This document shows, one piece after another, positions 26,526-35,141 of a DNA stretch of 64,000 nt. The position numbers were made by a program, and so were the translations under genes. Location: positions 1,898,729-1,962,728 of the forward strand of contig NZ_FSQW01000001.1 in assembly GCF_900128895.1 (NCBI RefSeq), in the 5' to 3' direction. A model generated the notes under the pieces. It made no database searches. It had not been told where the DNA came from and worked only from the letters and a program-made list of their open reading frames with translations. Within the stretch, counting starts at the first letter, position 1. Each line of letters starts with the position of its first letter. This DNA comes from Parasphingorhabdus marina DSM 22363. GTDB lineage: Bacteria; Pseudomonadota; Alphaproteobacteria; Sphingomonadales; Sphingomonadaceae.

Positions 26526-28313
26526 GTGGGTCTGTTGCAAGTGATCAAGCGCGAGGTCGGGTTTACCCGTTCGCTCAAGCGGCTGATGAACCAGATGGAG
26601 GGGATCGACAAGGAAGCCCCGACCCTGCTGACGGACGATATCGAGGCCAGCGTCGACGCCTATCGGGACCGCCCCGTATTCTGGTTCGAAGGGGAATCCG
26701 TGAGCTATGGGGAGTTCGATGAACGCGCCAATCGCATCGCAAACTGGGCGCTGGCTCAGGGGCTGAAAAGCGGCGATGCGGTCGCGCTGGTCATGGAAAA
26801 CCATCCCGATTTTGTCGCGGCCTGGTTCGGACTGTCGAAAGTCGGCATCATCGCGGCGCTGATCAACAATAATCTCGAAGGCAAGGGACTCGCCCATTGC
26901 CTGAATATCGGGTCGGCAAAGGCGATTATTGCCAGTTCGCATCTTGCCGATCGCGTGAAAGCGGTCGAAGCGATGCTGAACGGTGAACCGGCGCTGTGGG
27001 ACTGGGACGGCACGGTTGGCGCAAATCTCAACGAGGCTCTGTCTGCACAGTCAGCGGAGCGCCCTTCGAGAGAACATCGTCAGGACCTGAGAGGCGCGGA
27101 TATCCTGTTTTATGTTTATACCTCGGGAACGACAGGGCTTCCCAAAGCAGCGCGGATTTCTCATACGCGCGCACGCCGGAGCTTTCGTATCGCCATCACC
27201 ACCTGTGACCTGACACCCGCCGACCGGATCTACAATGTGCTGCCGCTCTATCATGTCACCGGCGGATTCCTGGGGCTCGGTGGCGCGCTGCTCAGCGGGG
27301 CCTCGACGATTTTGCGCAAGAAATTCTCGGCGTCGCATTTCTGGGATGACGCCGCCGACTATCAGGCGACAGCGGTGGTCTATATTGGCGAATTGTGCCG
27401 CTATTTGCTGAACCAGCCCGATCACCCGCGCCAGAACGAGCATCGTATTCGTGTCGGCATTGGCAATGGTTTGCGTCCGGATATCTGGCAGGAGTTTGTC
27501 GAGCGGTTCCGCATTGGCAAATTGCTCGAGATTTACGGTTCGACCGAAGGCAATGTCTTCCTGATGAATTTCGATGGCAAAATCGGTGCCGTCGGCCGGA
27601 TCCCCAAATATCTCGAGAAAAAATTCGGGGATGTGCGGATCGTCAAGTTTGACATCGTTTCCGAAGCCCCGATACGCGGATCGGACGGATTTTGCATTGC
27701 CGCTGAATTTGACGAAGCCGGGGAATTGCTTGGGAAGATTGACGAGAATGGACCATCGGATTTTTCCGGCTATCACGACAAGGAAGCTACCGAGAAAAAA
27801 ATCCTGCGCGATGTCTTTGAAAAAGGGGATGCCTGGTTCCGCAGCGGTGACCTGATGAGCCGGGACCGCGAAGGCTATATCTATTTCAAGGACCGGATCG
27901 GGGACACGTTCCGCTGGAAAGGCGAAAATGTCGCGACAAATGAAGTTGCGGAAGCGCTCTCACAATATCCCGGTATCGCGACCGCCAACGTCTACGGGGT
28001 CGAAATTCCCGGCACCGACGGGCGTGCAGGCATGGCCTCCGTCACCCTCAAGGATGGTTTTGACATAGCGGGACTGAGGAGCTTTCTGTCTGAAAACCTG
28101 CCGCCCTATGCCATTCCGGTTTTCATTCGCCATCAACCGGAAGCGGAAACGACCGGAACGTTCAAATACCGGAAGGTGGATCTGGTCAAACAGGGTTTTG
28201 ACGTGTCGCAGATCAGCGATACCATCTGGTTTGTCCGGTCCGGTCAGGACGCTTATGAAGAGCTGACTTTGGAACAGCACGGTCAGATCCGGGACCGGTC
28301 CATTCAGTTCTGA
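26526..28313 (+). CDS. Long-chain acyl-CoA synthetase, FATP-like
   Basis: A 595-residue ATP-dependent acyl-CoA ligase of the very-long-chain/FATP branch, likely membrane associated. Key motifs are YTSGTTGLPKAARISH (about 198-213), YGSTEGN, the FFRSGDLM-like stretch DAWFRSGDLMSRDREGYIYFKDRIGDTFRWKGEN split across about 435-470, and TGTFKYRKVDLV. The last two are diagnostic for FATP/ACSVL enzymes that take very long-chain or bile/sterol-type acids. The start is GTG 26526 with GGAAGAGG six bases upstream. It is convergent with the alpha/beta hydrolase 10 bp away. Confidence 0.88.
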   Translation: MGLLQVIKREVGFTRSLKRLMNQMEGIDKEAPTLLTDDIEASVDAYRDRPVFWFEGESVSYGEFDERANRIANWALAQGLKSGDAVALVMENHPDFVAAWFGLSKVGIIAALINNNLEGKGLAHCLNIGSAKAIIASSHLADRVKAVEAMLNGEPALWDWDGTVGANLNEALSAQSAERPSREHRQDLRGADILFYVYTSGTTGLPKAARISHTRARRSFRIAITTCDLTPADRIYNVLPLYHVTGGFLGLGGALLSGASTILRKKFSASHFWDDAADYQATAVVYIGELCRYLLNQPDHPRQNEHRIRVGIGNGLRPDIWQEFVERFRIGKLLEIYGSTEGNVFLMNFDGKIGAVGRIPKYLEKKFGDVRIVKFDIVSEAPIRGSDGFCIAAEFDEAGELLGKIDENGPSDFSGYHDKEATEKKILRDVFEKGDAWFRSGDLMSRDREGYIYFKDRIGDTFRWKGENVATNEVAEALSQYPGIATANVYGVEIPGTDGRAGMASVTLKDGFDIAGLRSFLSENLPPYAIPVFIRHQPEAETTGTFKYRKVDLVKQGFDVSQISDTIWFVRSGQDAYEELTLEQHGQIRDRSIQF

Positions 28314-28323
28314 TCCGAAAGGT

Positions 28324-29166
28324 TCAGAGCGACCGCAGAATCCTGGTCAATGCGTGCGGGGCCGTAACCATGGCGTCATGACCGGTCGCCAGCGTCAGGC
28401 TGGTCCATTCGATATCCTTGCTGGTCTGGTCATAATGCCAGCCAAAACTGCTATTGGGCAGGACCGGCGCATTGCAGTGGATATAGGTCCGCGGCAAACC
28501 CGCTGATCCGCCGTTTGGCAAGGCAATCGGATCGAGCCAGGTCTTGAGCGGATGCGGCGTCATGTGACGCGCGACCCATCGATAGCCGGGATGGTTCTTT
28601 GGAATGCCCAGAAATTCTGGCGGGAAGGCCTGCATCGCAATGCCTTCAGGGGCGAGCGCCCGGAGTTGCTGCTCGGTGGCGGCCAGCATGTCCGCCGATC
28701 GCGGAGCGCCCTGGGATATCATCGTCTCGCCATCGCGGGGCAGGGCGGCGTCGAGATAGACAATATGCCGGATTTTGTCCCGCACCTTGTCTGCCACACC
28801 CGAAATCACCATGCCGCCATAGGAATGACCGACGAGAATGAAATCTTCCAGTTCGTTGAACCGGATCACGGCCAGAATGTCGTCCACATGTGTCTGCAGG
28901 CCGATTTCGGGTGACAGCAAATGGGCTCTTTCGCCCAGGCCGGTCAGCGTGGGTGTGAACACCTCATGCCCGGCTTCACGCAAGCCGGCAGCCACATCGC
29001 GCCAGCACCATCCTCCGTGCCAGGCTCCATGGACCAGCAGAAATCGAGTCTTCCTCATCGCTTTGCCTGACGTTTCACCGGTGGCACTCTTCGCCCATGC
29101 CGGGCTGGCAAGCACCGCAGCGGAGATGCTGGCAGCGGCGGAAATCATGTGTCTGCGGGTGATCAT
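28324..29166 (-). CDS. Exported alpha/beta-hydrolase (esterase-like)
   Basis: A 280-residue alpha/beta-hydrolase with an N-terminal signal sequence MITRRHMISAAASISA ending near SPAWA (Arg-Arg suggests Tat or Sec export). FLLVHGAWHGGWCW gives the oxyanion HG motif, LVGHSYGGMV the nucleophile serine, and GHDAMVTAPHAL the C-terminal histidine region. This arrangement resembles plant methylesterase/hydroxynitrile lyase-like hydrolases found widely in sphingomonads. ATG 29166 has AGGAG upstream; upstream in-frame codons lack support. The substrate is unknown. Confidence 0.87.
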   Translation of the reverse strand: MITRRHMISAAASISAAVLASPAWAKSATGETSGKAMRKTRFLLVHGAWHGGWCWRDVAAGLREAGHEVFTPTLTGLGERAHLLSPEIGLQTHVDDILAVIRFNELEDFILVGHSYGGMVISGVADKVRDKIRHIVYLDAALPRDGETMISQGAPRSADMLAATEQQLRALAPEGIAMQAFPPEFLGIPKNHPGYRWVARHMTPHPLKTWLDPIALPNGGSAGLPRTYIHCNAPVLPNSSFGWHYDQTSKDIEWTSLTLATGHDAMVTAPHALTRILRSL

Positions 29167-29218
29167 GTTCTGTCGATCTCCTGAGCCTGACGTTGAATGT
29201 TCCGTCGCGATACGCCCA

Positions 29219-29713
29219 TCATGCTTTTTCATCCACTGTCGGTTCTGTCACGGGCTGCACCCGCTGTTCATCGCATAATGTGCGCTTGATCAACTGGCCA
29301 TCCTTGAACCAGTGCCAGGTACGTGCGCGGTGGTTGCCGTCGTCTCCCATGCAGATAATTTCATAGAAATTTGCTCCCGGTTCGTCCTTGCGATTGAGGT
29401 TGAGCAATATCAGCCCAAATTCGGTTTCCCAGCCGCATCCATCAAATGTCTCGGTATCCCACCATAATTTTCCGTCGCGCAGAACACCATTCAGCGTCGC
29501 CTGATATTCGCGGCCGTCCGGCCAGGTGAAATGATTTTTCTGGACATAGGCGTAGGGGCCCGATGACGGGAAAATACATTCGACGGTGGCCCGGTGGCGA
29601 TCGAGTTCATTGTTCCCCGGATCCACATGACGGTAGATTCCCGACCATTTGCCCTGGTGGCGCAGCATGGCGGGCATGACCCCGGCAAGCAGCGGCTGGT
29701 CCGTGATTGTCAT
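29219..29713 (-). CDS. Small DUF3598-like / lipocalin-type protein, function unknown
   Basis: A 164-residue soluble protein, rich in aromatic residues and with predicted beta strands: GKWSGIYRHVDPG, then HFTWPDGREYQATLNG, LWWDTETFDGCGWETEF and TWHWFKDGQLIKRTLCDEQR. This fold signature resembles the lipocalin-like DUF3598 group, but the assignment is tentative. ATG 29713 has GAGGAAA upstream. It is divergent from the LysR gene, and a palindrome lies between them, so its expression is probably set by that regulator. It lies 52 bp upstream of the alpha/beta hydrolase on the same strand and is likely co-transcribed. Confidence 0.6.
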   Translation of the reverse strand: MTITDQPLLAGVMPAMLRHQGKWSGIYRHVDPGNNELDRHRATVECIFPSSGPYAYVQKNHFTWPDGREYQATLNGVLRDGKLWWDTETFDGCGWETEFGLILLNLNRKDEPGANFYEIICMGDDGNHRARTWHWFKDGQLIKRTLCDEQRVQPVTEPTVDEKA

Positions 29714-29762
29714 GGTGTTTCCTCAGTGAATGCGTGACGAGGCTGACGTAAATCACTTGATA

Positions 29763-29774
29763 TTATTCGAATAA
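29763..29774. promoter_or_regulatory. Candidate LysR-type operator
   Basis: TTATTCGAATAA is a perfect 12-bp palindrome in the 118-bp gap between the divergent lysR-type gene and the small DUF3598-like gene. LysR proteins bind AT-rich interrupted palindromes of about this size next to their own promoter. The site lies 58 bp before the regulator's ATG and 50 bp before the other gene's start. Confidence 0.5.
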
Positions 29775-29831
29775 CAACCGATTATTCCTAATTCACATCC
29801 ATTGATTGTGGGCAGTCTGCGAGGAGAAACC

Positions 29832-30821
29832 ATGAAAGACCCGAATTTGCGCCAGCGTTTCATCAGACCCTCCATGGATCCTCAGAAACTGCAGCATTTC
29901 CTGTCGGTTTATGACACCGGGAGTTTCTCCCGGGCCGCAGCCCTGAATAATGTCAGTCAGCAGGCGGTGTCGAAAAGCGTGGCCAAACTTGAAGAGAGTC
30001 TGGCGGTTCGGCTGTTTGAAAGGGGCGCTTTTGGTGCCGAGCCGAACAGTTTCGGCCATGCGCTGGCCCGCCGTGCGAAGGTGATTACGGCGGAAGCCCG
30101 GCTCGCTGCTGCCGAGATCAGCGCGCTGCGCGGTGCCGACCGCGGTTATGTGCGGATCGGACTGGGCTGGTCTTTCCTGCCCCGAATCGCCCCTATGCTG
30201 ATCGACCGGTTCAGCGAACGGCAGCCGGGCATTACGCTGAGTATCACATCAGGGGATTCCAAATCCCTCCACCAGAAACTCCTTCAGGGGGATGTTGAAT
30301 TTGTCGCCAGCGCACCGCCGGCCGACATGAATATTGATGACGCGATCGAGACCGAGGAACTGTTCGATGATCGCGACGTCATCATGATGCGTCGCGGTCA
30401 CCCGCTGGCCAGCAAACCGGATCTGACTCTGGAAGATCTCGCCTCGCAGACCTGGCTGGCATCGATGCAACTCAAGGAACAGTGGGAGCGCATCTGCAAT
30501 ATCTTTCTCGCTGCCGGCCTCGCTCCGCCCGCCAGATATGTTGACATCGACTCTGTCATTCTCGCCAAATCGACGTTGCTGCAAAGCGACAGTGTCATGC
30601 TGATGGCCAAGGAACTGGTGGCAACCGAAACCGAACGGGAAGACTATTTTCTCGTTGAAGACTCACCGTTTTCCAATAGCCGCAATGCGTTCCTGGCGTT
30701 CCGGCGCAACTCGGTCCTGCAACCCGCAGCGCAAAGTCTGAAAAACGAGTTGCTGGCTGCCTGCCGATCAGTCGTCGGGATGCGTCACTTGCGGGGTCTG
30801 GGTGTGACCGAAAAGCAATGA
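29832..30821 (+). CDS. LysR-family transcriptional regulator
   Basis: A 329-residue activator/repressor with an N-terminal winged helix-turn-helix (about 16-75): MDPQKLQHFLSVYDTGSF and ALNNVSQQAVSKSVAKLEESL are the classic LysR DNA-binding residues. An effector-binding domain (about 105-300) follows. Start ATG 29832 has GAGGAG 6 bases upstream. It is divergent from a small DUF gene, with a palindrome between them, and reads toward the TonB receptor gene 157 bp beyond. The likely inducer is the substrate of the catabolic cluster, which cannot be named. Confidence 0.93.
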   Translation: MKDPNLRQRFIRPSMDPQKLQHFLSVYDTGSFSRAAALNNVSQQAVSKSVAKLEESLAVRLFERGAFGAEPNSFGHALARRAKVITAEARLAAAEISALRGADRGYVRIGLGWSFLPRIAPMLIDRFSERQPGITLSITSGDSKSLHQKLLQGDVEFVASAPPADMNIDDAIETEELFDDRDVIMMRRGHPLASKPDLTLEDLASQTWLASMQLKEQWERICNIFLAAGLAPPARYVDIDSVILAKSTLLQSDSVMLMAKELVATETEREDYFLVEDSPFSNSRNAFLAFRRNSVLQPAAQSLKNELLAACRSVVGMRHLRGLGVTEKQ

Positions 30822-30909
30822 TGCGGAAGCATTTTGGTATGGTTGTAGAGTAGGTAGTATTGGTTGTTAGCTAAACAGGGGTGCGCCCCACTAGCAAAAG
30901 TCATGCTAT

Positions 30910-30925
30910 ATTTGTCTGGACAAAT
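30910..30925. promoter_or_regulatory. Perfect palindrome (candidate operator) before the TonB receptor gene
   Basis: ATTTGTC-TG-GACAAAT is a perfect 16-bp inverted repeat 54 bp before the receptor start. It overlaps a possible -10 (TATATT, 30907-30912). The TTGTC-N2-GACAA core is the size and symmetry of GntR/FadR-type sites. No GntR gene lies in this window. Confidence 0.55.
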
Positions 30926-30978
30926 CCTCATCATGGGGTGGTGTGTTGGGAAATGATCCAGTGGGAAGGGAGACAATA

Positions 30979-33483
30979 ATGACAAGTCGCAAAACCGGAA
31001 TCCGCAGCAAGGCCATATTTGGTCTGACTCTGGCCTCACTCGCATGCTTGCCAGCATATGCGCAAGAGGCGCAAGGCGAAGAAGAAGCCCAAGAGGGTGG
31101 CCTGAATGTCATCGTGGTGACAGCACAGCGCCGCGAAGAGAGCGTCCAGGACATTCCGATCGCGATCAGCGCATTTTCCGCCGAGGAACTGGAGACGCGC
31201 GGGGTTTCCAACGCACTGGAAGTTACACAATTTGTACCCAACCTTGTCGGCCTGAACAATACCGGCCTCGGAACAGCCAACTCCTATTTTCTTCGCGGTG
31301 TCGGCAATACCGAGTCGATCGCGACATTCGATCCGCCGATCGGGACCTATGTCGATGACATCTACCTGTCACGACAGAATGCCAACAATCTCTCATTTTT
31401 CGATGTGGAACGCCTCGAGGTCCTGCGCGGGCCTCAGGGAACCCTGTTCGGCCGGAACACAACCGGCGGTGCGATCAGCGTGATCCTGAAAGAACCGGGA
31501 GATGAGCTGGCTGGATATGTCGAAGCGGGTTACGGAAGCTATGAGCGTTATCTGGCACGCGCTTCCATTGATATTCCGCTTGCCGACAGTTTTGCAATCA
31601 AGCTGTCCGGTTATTTCCAGGATGATGAGGGATATGCCCAGAACACCACTACCGGTGAACGGGTCAATGAAAATGACGGCTGGGGTGCGCGGATCGGTTT
31701 TCGCGGGGAACTGGCCGACAATGTCCGGTGGACCGGCTCCTACATGCACACTTTTGCCGATGCCGGGAACATATTGAACTTCGACTGTGATCCGGCAAAC
31801 CCGACCAATTGTGACGGACGCTTCGTAACCACTGGCCTGACAAAGGGCGGGAATTTCAATGGCCTGCTGACTGGGCCGAAAGACAATTTCGGGCTCGGCA
31901 ATGAAGTTACGCTCGATTTTGTATCATCCAATTTCGAAATCGGTCTGACCGATGACATCACCCTGAACCTGATCACGGGATTTGTCAGCCTGGACCAGAA
32001 TTTCGCTCTCGACTTTGCAGATGGCCGCGGCTTGCCCAGCACGTCCTCCCCGGTACCCCCGGTGCTCGGATATACGGTCGGCGGGTTCACTATCGCCAAT
32101 GAAGGGGATCACACCCAGTTCACCCAGGAAATCAAGCTTACTGGCTCGGTGGCAGACGGCCTGATCGATTTTGTCGGCGGCGTGTTCTATTTCGAGGAAG
32201 ACAATACCACCGACTTCGGTGATATTTTCACATTGCCATTCGCTCCGCCTCCGGCTGGTTTTCCCATCATTCTTGCCGACCGGACGCTGAAAAATTCGGC
32301 GGAAGCCTGGGCCGGATATTTGCAGGCAGACCTGAACCTCACCGATCAGTTCAAGATCACGGCCGGTATTCGCTATACCGACGAGGACAAGAGCTTTGAT
32401 GTGCGGGACAACCGCGCAAGCTGTAACGACGGAACGATCGAAGCCACCTGTGTCGACACGCAAAATCTGGTGGCCACAAACGGCCTGGCTATTCCCACCA
32501 CTCAGAATGTGGGCATCTGGACTCCAAGATTCGCGGTCAATTTTGAGCCGACGGACGATATCTTGTTGTTCGCTTCCGCAACCCGCGGCTTCAAGTCCGG
32601 TGGCTGGAATGCGCGCGGGACTTCCGCGACTGAACTGTTGCCTTTTGGTCCGGAAACCGCATGGAGCTATGAAGCGGGGGTCAAGTCCGAATTCTGGGAT
32701 CGCCGTGTCCGATTGAATGTAACCGCGTTCCAGCTGGACGTCGGGGGCCTGCAGACGCCTTCTGCTTTCATCCGGACGGACGGATCGCTGGCTTTCATCA
32801 CCCGGAATTTTGCCGACTACCGCAACCGGGGTCTGGAGATAGAACTGAACACGGCACCGGTCGACGGCCTGAACATCTTCGCATCGATCGGGTACCAGGA
32901 CGACAATTACCGGATTGATCGCAATGCCCCCGCGCTGGATGCATTTGGTGTCCAGTCAGTCAATGCCCAGCAGGCGGCCTGTCAGGCGCAACTGGCAGCG
33001 GGCCAGATTCCCAATGCGTCCGGCACCGATACGGCGGCTTCCTGTGGCGTGGGTATTGTCGCCCCGGATGGCAGCATTGCCGAGCCGGTCCGTACTCCTG
33101 ACTGGACGGTGGCGATCGGCGGCAGTTACACAGCCGAACTGGGCGGAGGATTGTCTCTCATTCCGTCCGTCAATGCCAACTGGAGGAGCAGCAGTGAAAC
33201 CGGAACCAGTGAGGTGACATTGTTTGATCAACCGGTCACCGGACTGAGCGGCACGGTTTTCCCGTCCAACACGCTGGGCAATGGCAATGTGATCACCGGA
33301 TCCTTTTCGGACGACCGGTGGATCGTTAATGCCGGACTGGCTTTGAAGAGTGAGGCCGGATGGTCTATCACCGCCGAGTGCAAGAACTGCTTCGATGAGG
33401 AAGCGGTGGAATCAACGCTGGCCAATTACAGCTACCTGAACCCGCCGCGGTCCTTCCTGGTCAAGGCGCGGTTCGATTTCTGA
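30979..33483 (+). CDS. TonB-dependent receptor
   Basis: An 834-residue outer-membrane transporter using TonB energy. A signal peptide ends at AYAQ (about 30). The TonB box/plug start is EGGLNVIVVTAQRRE, the plug domain runs about 45-160 (including DIPIAISAFSAEELETRGV and GPQGTLFGRNTTGGAI), and a 22-strand barrel ends in SFLVKARFDF with a C-terminal Phe. This plug type is common in sphingomonad receptors for aromatic compounds, sterols, or lignin-like and plant compounds. ATG 30979 has a GGGAAGGGAG ribosome site. It is preceded by a perfect palindrome and followed by a hairpin. Confidence 0.94.
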   Translation: MTSRKTGIRSKAIFGLTLASLACLPAYAQEAQGEEEAQEGGLNVIVVTAQRREESVQDIPIAISAFSAEELETRGVSNALEVTQFVPNLVGLNNTGLGTANSYFLRGVGNTESIATFDPPIGTYVDDIYLSRQNANNLSFFDVERLEVLRGPQGTLFGRNTTGGAISVILKEPGDELAGYVEAGYGSYERYLARASIDIPLADSFAIKLSGYFQDDEGYAQNTTTGERVNENDGWGARIGFRGELADNVRWTGSYMHTFADAGNILNFDCDPANPTNCDGRFVTTGLTKGGNFNGLLTGPKDNFGLGNEVTLDFVSSNFEIGLTDDITLNLITGFVSLDQNFALDFADGRGLPSTSSPVPPVLGYTVGGFTIANEGDHTQFTQEIKLTGSVADGLIDFVGGVFYFEEDNTTDFGDIFTLPFAPPPAGFPIILADRTLKNSAEAWAGYLQADLNLTDQFKITAGIRYTDEDKSFDVRDNRASCNDGTIEATCVDTQNLVATNGLAIPTTQNVGIWTPRFAVNFEPTDDILLFASATRGFKSGGWNARGTSATELLPFGPETAWSYEAGVKSEFWDRRVRLNVTAFQLDVGGLQTPSAFIRTDGSLAFITRNFADYRNRGLEIELNTAPVDGLNIFASIGYQDDNYRIDRNAPALDAFGVQSVNAQQAACQAQLAAGQIPNASGTDTAASCGVGIVAPDGSIAEPVRTPDWTVAIGGSYTAELGGGLSLIPSVNANWRSSSETGTSEVTLFDQPVTGLSGTVFPSNTLGNGNVITGSFSDDRWIVNAGLALKSEAGWSITAECKNCFDEEAVESTLANYSYLNPPRSFLVKARFDF

Positions 33484-33493
33484 CGAAAATCTT

Positions 33494-33525
33494 TCCGGCA
33501 GCATTTTTTAGCGAATGTTGCCGGA
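33494..33525 (+). terminator. Strong hairpin after the TonB receptor gene
   Basis: Arms TCCGGCAGCATT (33494-33505) and AATGTTGCCGGA (33514-33525) pair along 12 bp with one G-U pair and an 8-nt loop, 10 bp after the receptor stop. It lacks a U-run on the + strand. It could be a U-tract-free terminator or a 3'-end stabiliser. Confidence 0.55.
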
Positions 33526-33584
33526 CGGACCGAATTCAATCTGAGGTGATTTGCCGGGCAGTGGCAGCGCCTGACAGGAGTGCA

Positions 33585-35138
33585 ATGATGGCAACCCGAG
33601 TGAACATGACGGCAGCAGACTTTATCGCTGAGGCCGGAGCGGAAACGCTAACGGATACGGACACGCTCGATTTTTTTGGTCATGATGTCTACCAGCGCGG
33701 TGCTGATCTGCTGTGCGTGGTACGACCGAAAAATACGGCGGAACTCTCTGCGGCCGTTGCTGCTGCCACGTCCCAGAACATCCCCGTGATCCCGCGCGGT
33801 GGCGGCATGAGTTATACCGGGGGCTATACGACGGATCAGCCCGGTGCCGCGTTGTTCGATCTCGGTGCCATGGACCGCATACTCGATATCAACGAGACCG
33901 ACATGACCGTGACGGTTGAAGCGGGCTGCACCTGGGCAAAACTATACGAGGCGCTGGCACCACGCGGCCTGAGAACGCCGTTCTGGGGCACGCTTTCTGG
34001 CCTCAAGGCCTCAATCGGTGGCGGGATGAGCCAGAACTGCCTGTTCTGGGGCACGGGAAGATACGGGACGGCGGCGCAAAGCTGTCTCGCGCTGGAAGTG
34101 GTTCTCGCCGATGGAACCGTCCTCAAGACGGGTGAAGGATTTACCCGTCCCTATGGCCCGGATCTCACAGGTATCTTCCTTGCCGACACGGGCGCTCTGG
34201 GGATGAAGGCAACCATCACCATGCGGTTGATCCCGGAAGCGGAAGCGCACGGCTATGCCAGCTTCAGTTTTGAAACCCATGAAGAAACACTGGCTGCGCT
34301 CGGTGAAATCGAGCGAGCCGGCGTGACGACCGAGTGCTTTGGCTTTGACCCGAGCCTCAACGCCATTCGCATGCAGCGGGACAGCCTCGGCAGCGATGCC
34401 AGAGCGCTGGGCAAGATGATGAAGAAGCAGGGATCGGTCTGGGGCGCGCTCAAGGAAGGGGCGAAAGTCGTTGTCGCCGGTCGGGATTTCCTGGACGAGG
34501 CGAAATTTTCGCTCCATGTCCTGACCGAAGGCCGGATCCAGGCTGCAGCTGACGATGATCTGGAACGTGCCCGGGCTATTGCTCTGAAGCACGGCGCCAC
34601 CGAAACGGAAAACACGATTCCGAAGATTATCCGTGCCAACCCGTTCGGCCCGCTCAACGGCATGCTGGGGCCCGATGGCCAGCGCTGGGCACCGGTCCAC
34701 GGCCTGTTGCCGCATTCCCGCGCCCAGGCCTGTTACGATGCCGTGATTGCCCTGTTTGCCAGCCACAAGGAAGAGATGGACCGGCTGGGTGTGTTCACGG
34801 GGACGCTGATTTCGTCGGTCAGCGGTTCGGGGGCGATCATCGAGCCATGTCTGTATTGGCCGGATGCTTCCAATCCCGTTCATGCCGCTTCGATGGACCC
34901 TTCGCATTTTGCCAAACTGCCGAAGCTCGACCATGATGAAGCGGCGTGGCAACTGGTGCAGAAGCTCAAGGCGGCGCTTGTTGATCTCTTGCTGGAACAT
35001 GGAGCCGCCCATCTGCAGATCGGACGCACCTACAAATATCGTGAAAGCCTGGACCCGGCGGCCGATGATTTGCTGCTGTCGATCAAGAAAAAAGTCGACC
35101 CCAATAATCTGATGAACCCGGGTTCACTCGGACTCTGA
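33585..35138 (+). CDS. FAD-binding oxidoreductase (GlcD/VAO family)
   Basis: A 517-residue flavoprotein of the PCMH/VAO fold. The FAD domain (about 35-220) includes VIPRGGGMSYTGGY (pyrophosphate-binding loop), VTVEAGCTW and FWGTLSGLKASIGGGMSQN. The substrate domain follows, ending in the family-typical DPNNLMNPGSLGL. Vanillyl-alcohol oxidase, 4-cresol dehydrogenase and glycolate/D-lactate dehydrogenase share this fold, so the substrate is open. There are two adjacent in-frame ATGs (33585 and 33588) after AGGAG; 33588 has the better spacing. It reads in the same direction as the TonB receptor, after a hairpin. Confidence 0.87.
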   Translation: MMATRVNMTAADFIAEAGAETLTDTDTLDFFGHDVYQRGADLLCVVRPKNTAELSAAVAAATSQNIPVIPRGGGMSYTGGYTTDQPGAALFDLGAMDRILDINETDMTVTVEAGCTWAKLYEALAPRGLRTPFWGTLSGLKASIGGGMSQNCLFWGTGRYGTAAQSCLALEVVLADGTVLKTGEGFTRPYGPDLTGIFLADTGALGMKATITMRLIPEAEAHGYASFSFETHEETLAALGEIERAGVTTECFGFDPSLNAIRMQRDSLGSDARALGKMMKKQGSVWGALKEGAKVVVAGRDFLDEAKFSLHVLTEGRIQAAADDDLERARAIALKHGATETENTIPKIIRANPFGPLNGMLGPDGQRWAPVHGLLPHSRAQACYDAVIALFASHKEEMDRLGVFTGTLISSVSGSGAIIEPCLYWPDASNPVHAASMDPSHFAKLPKLDHDEAAWQLVQKLKAALVDLLLEHGAAHLQIGRTYKYRESLDPAADDLLLSIKKKVDPNNLMNPGSLGL

Positions 35139-35141
35139 AGA

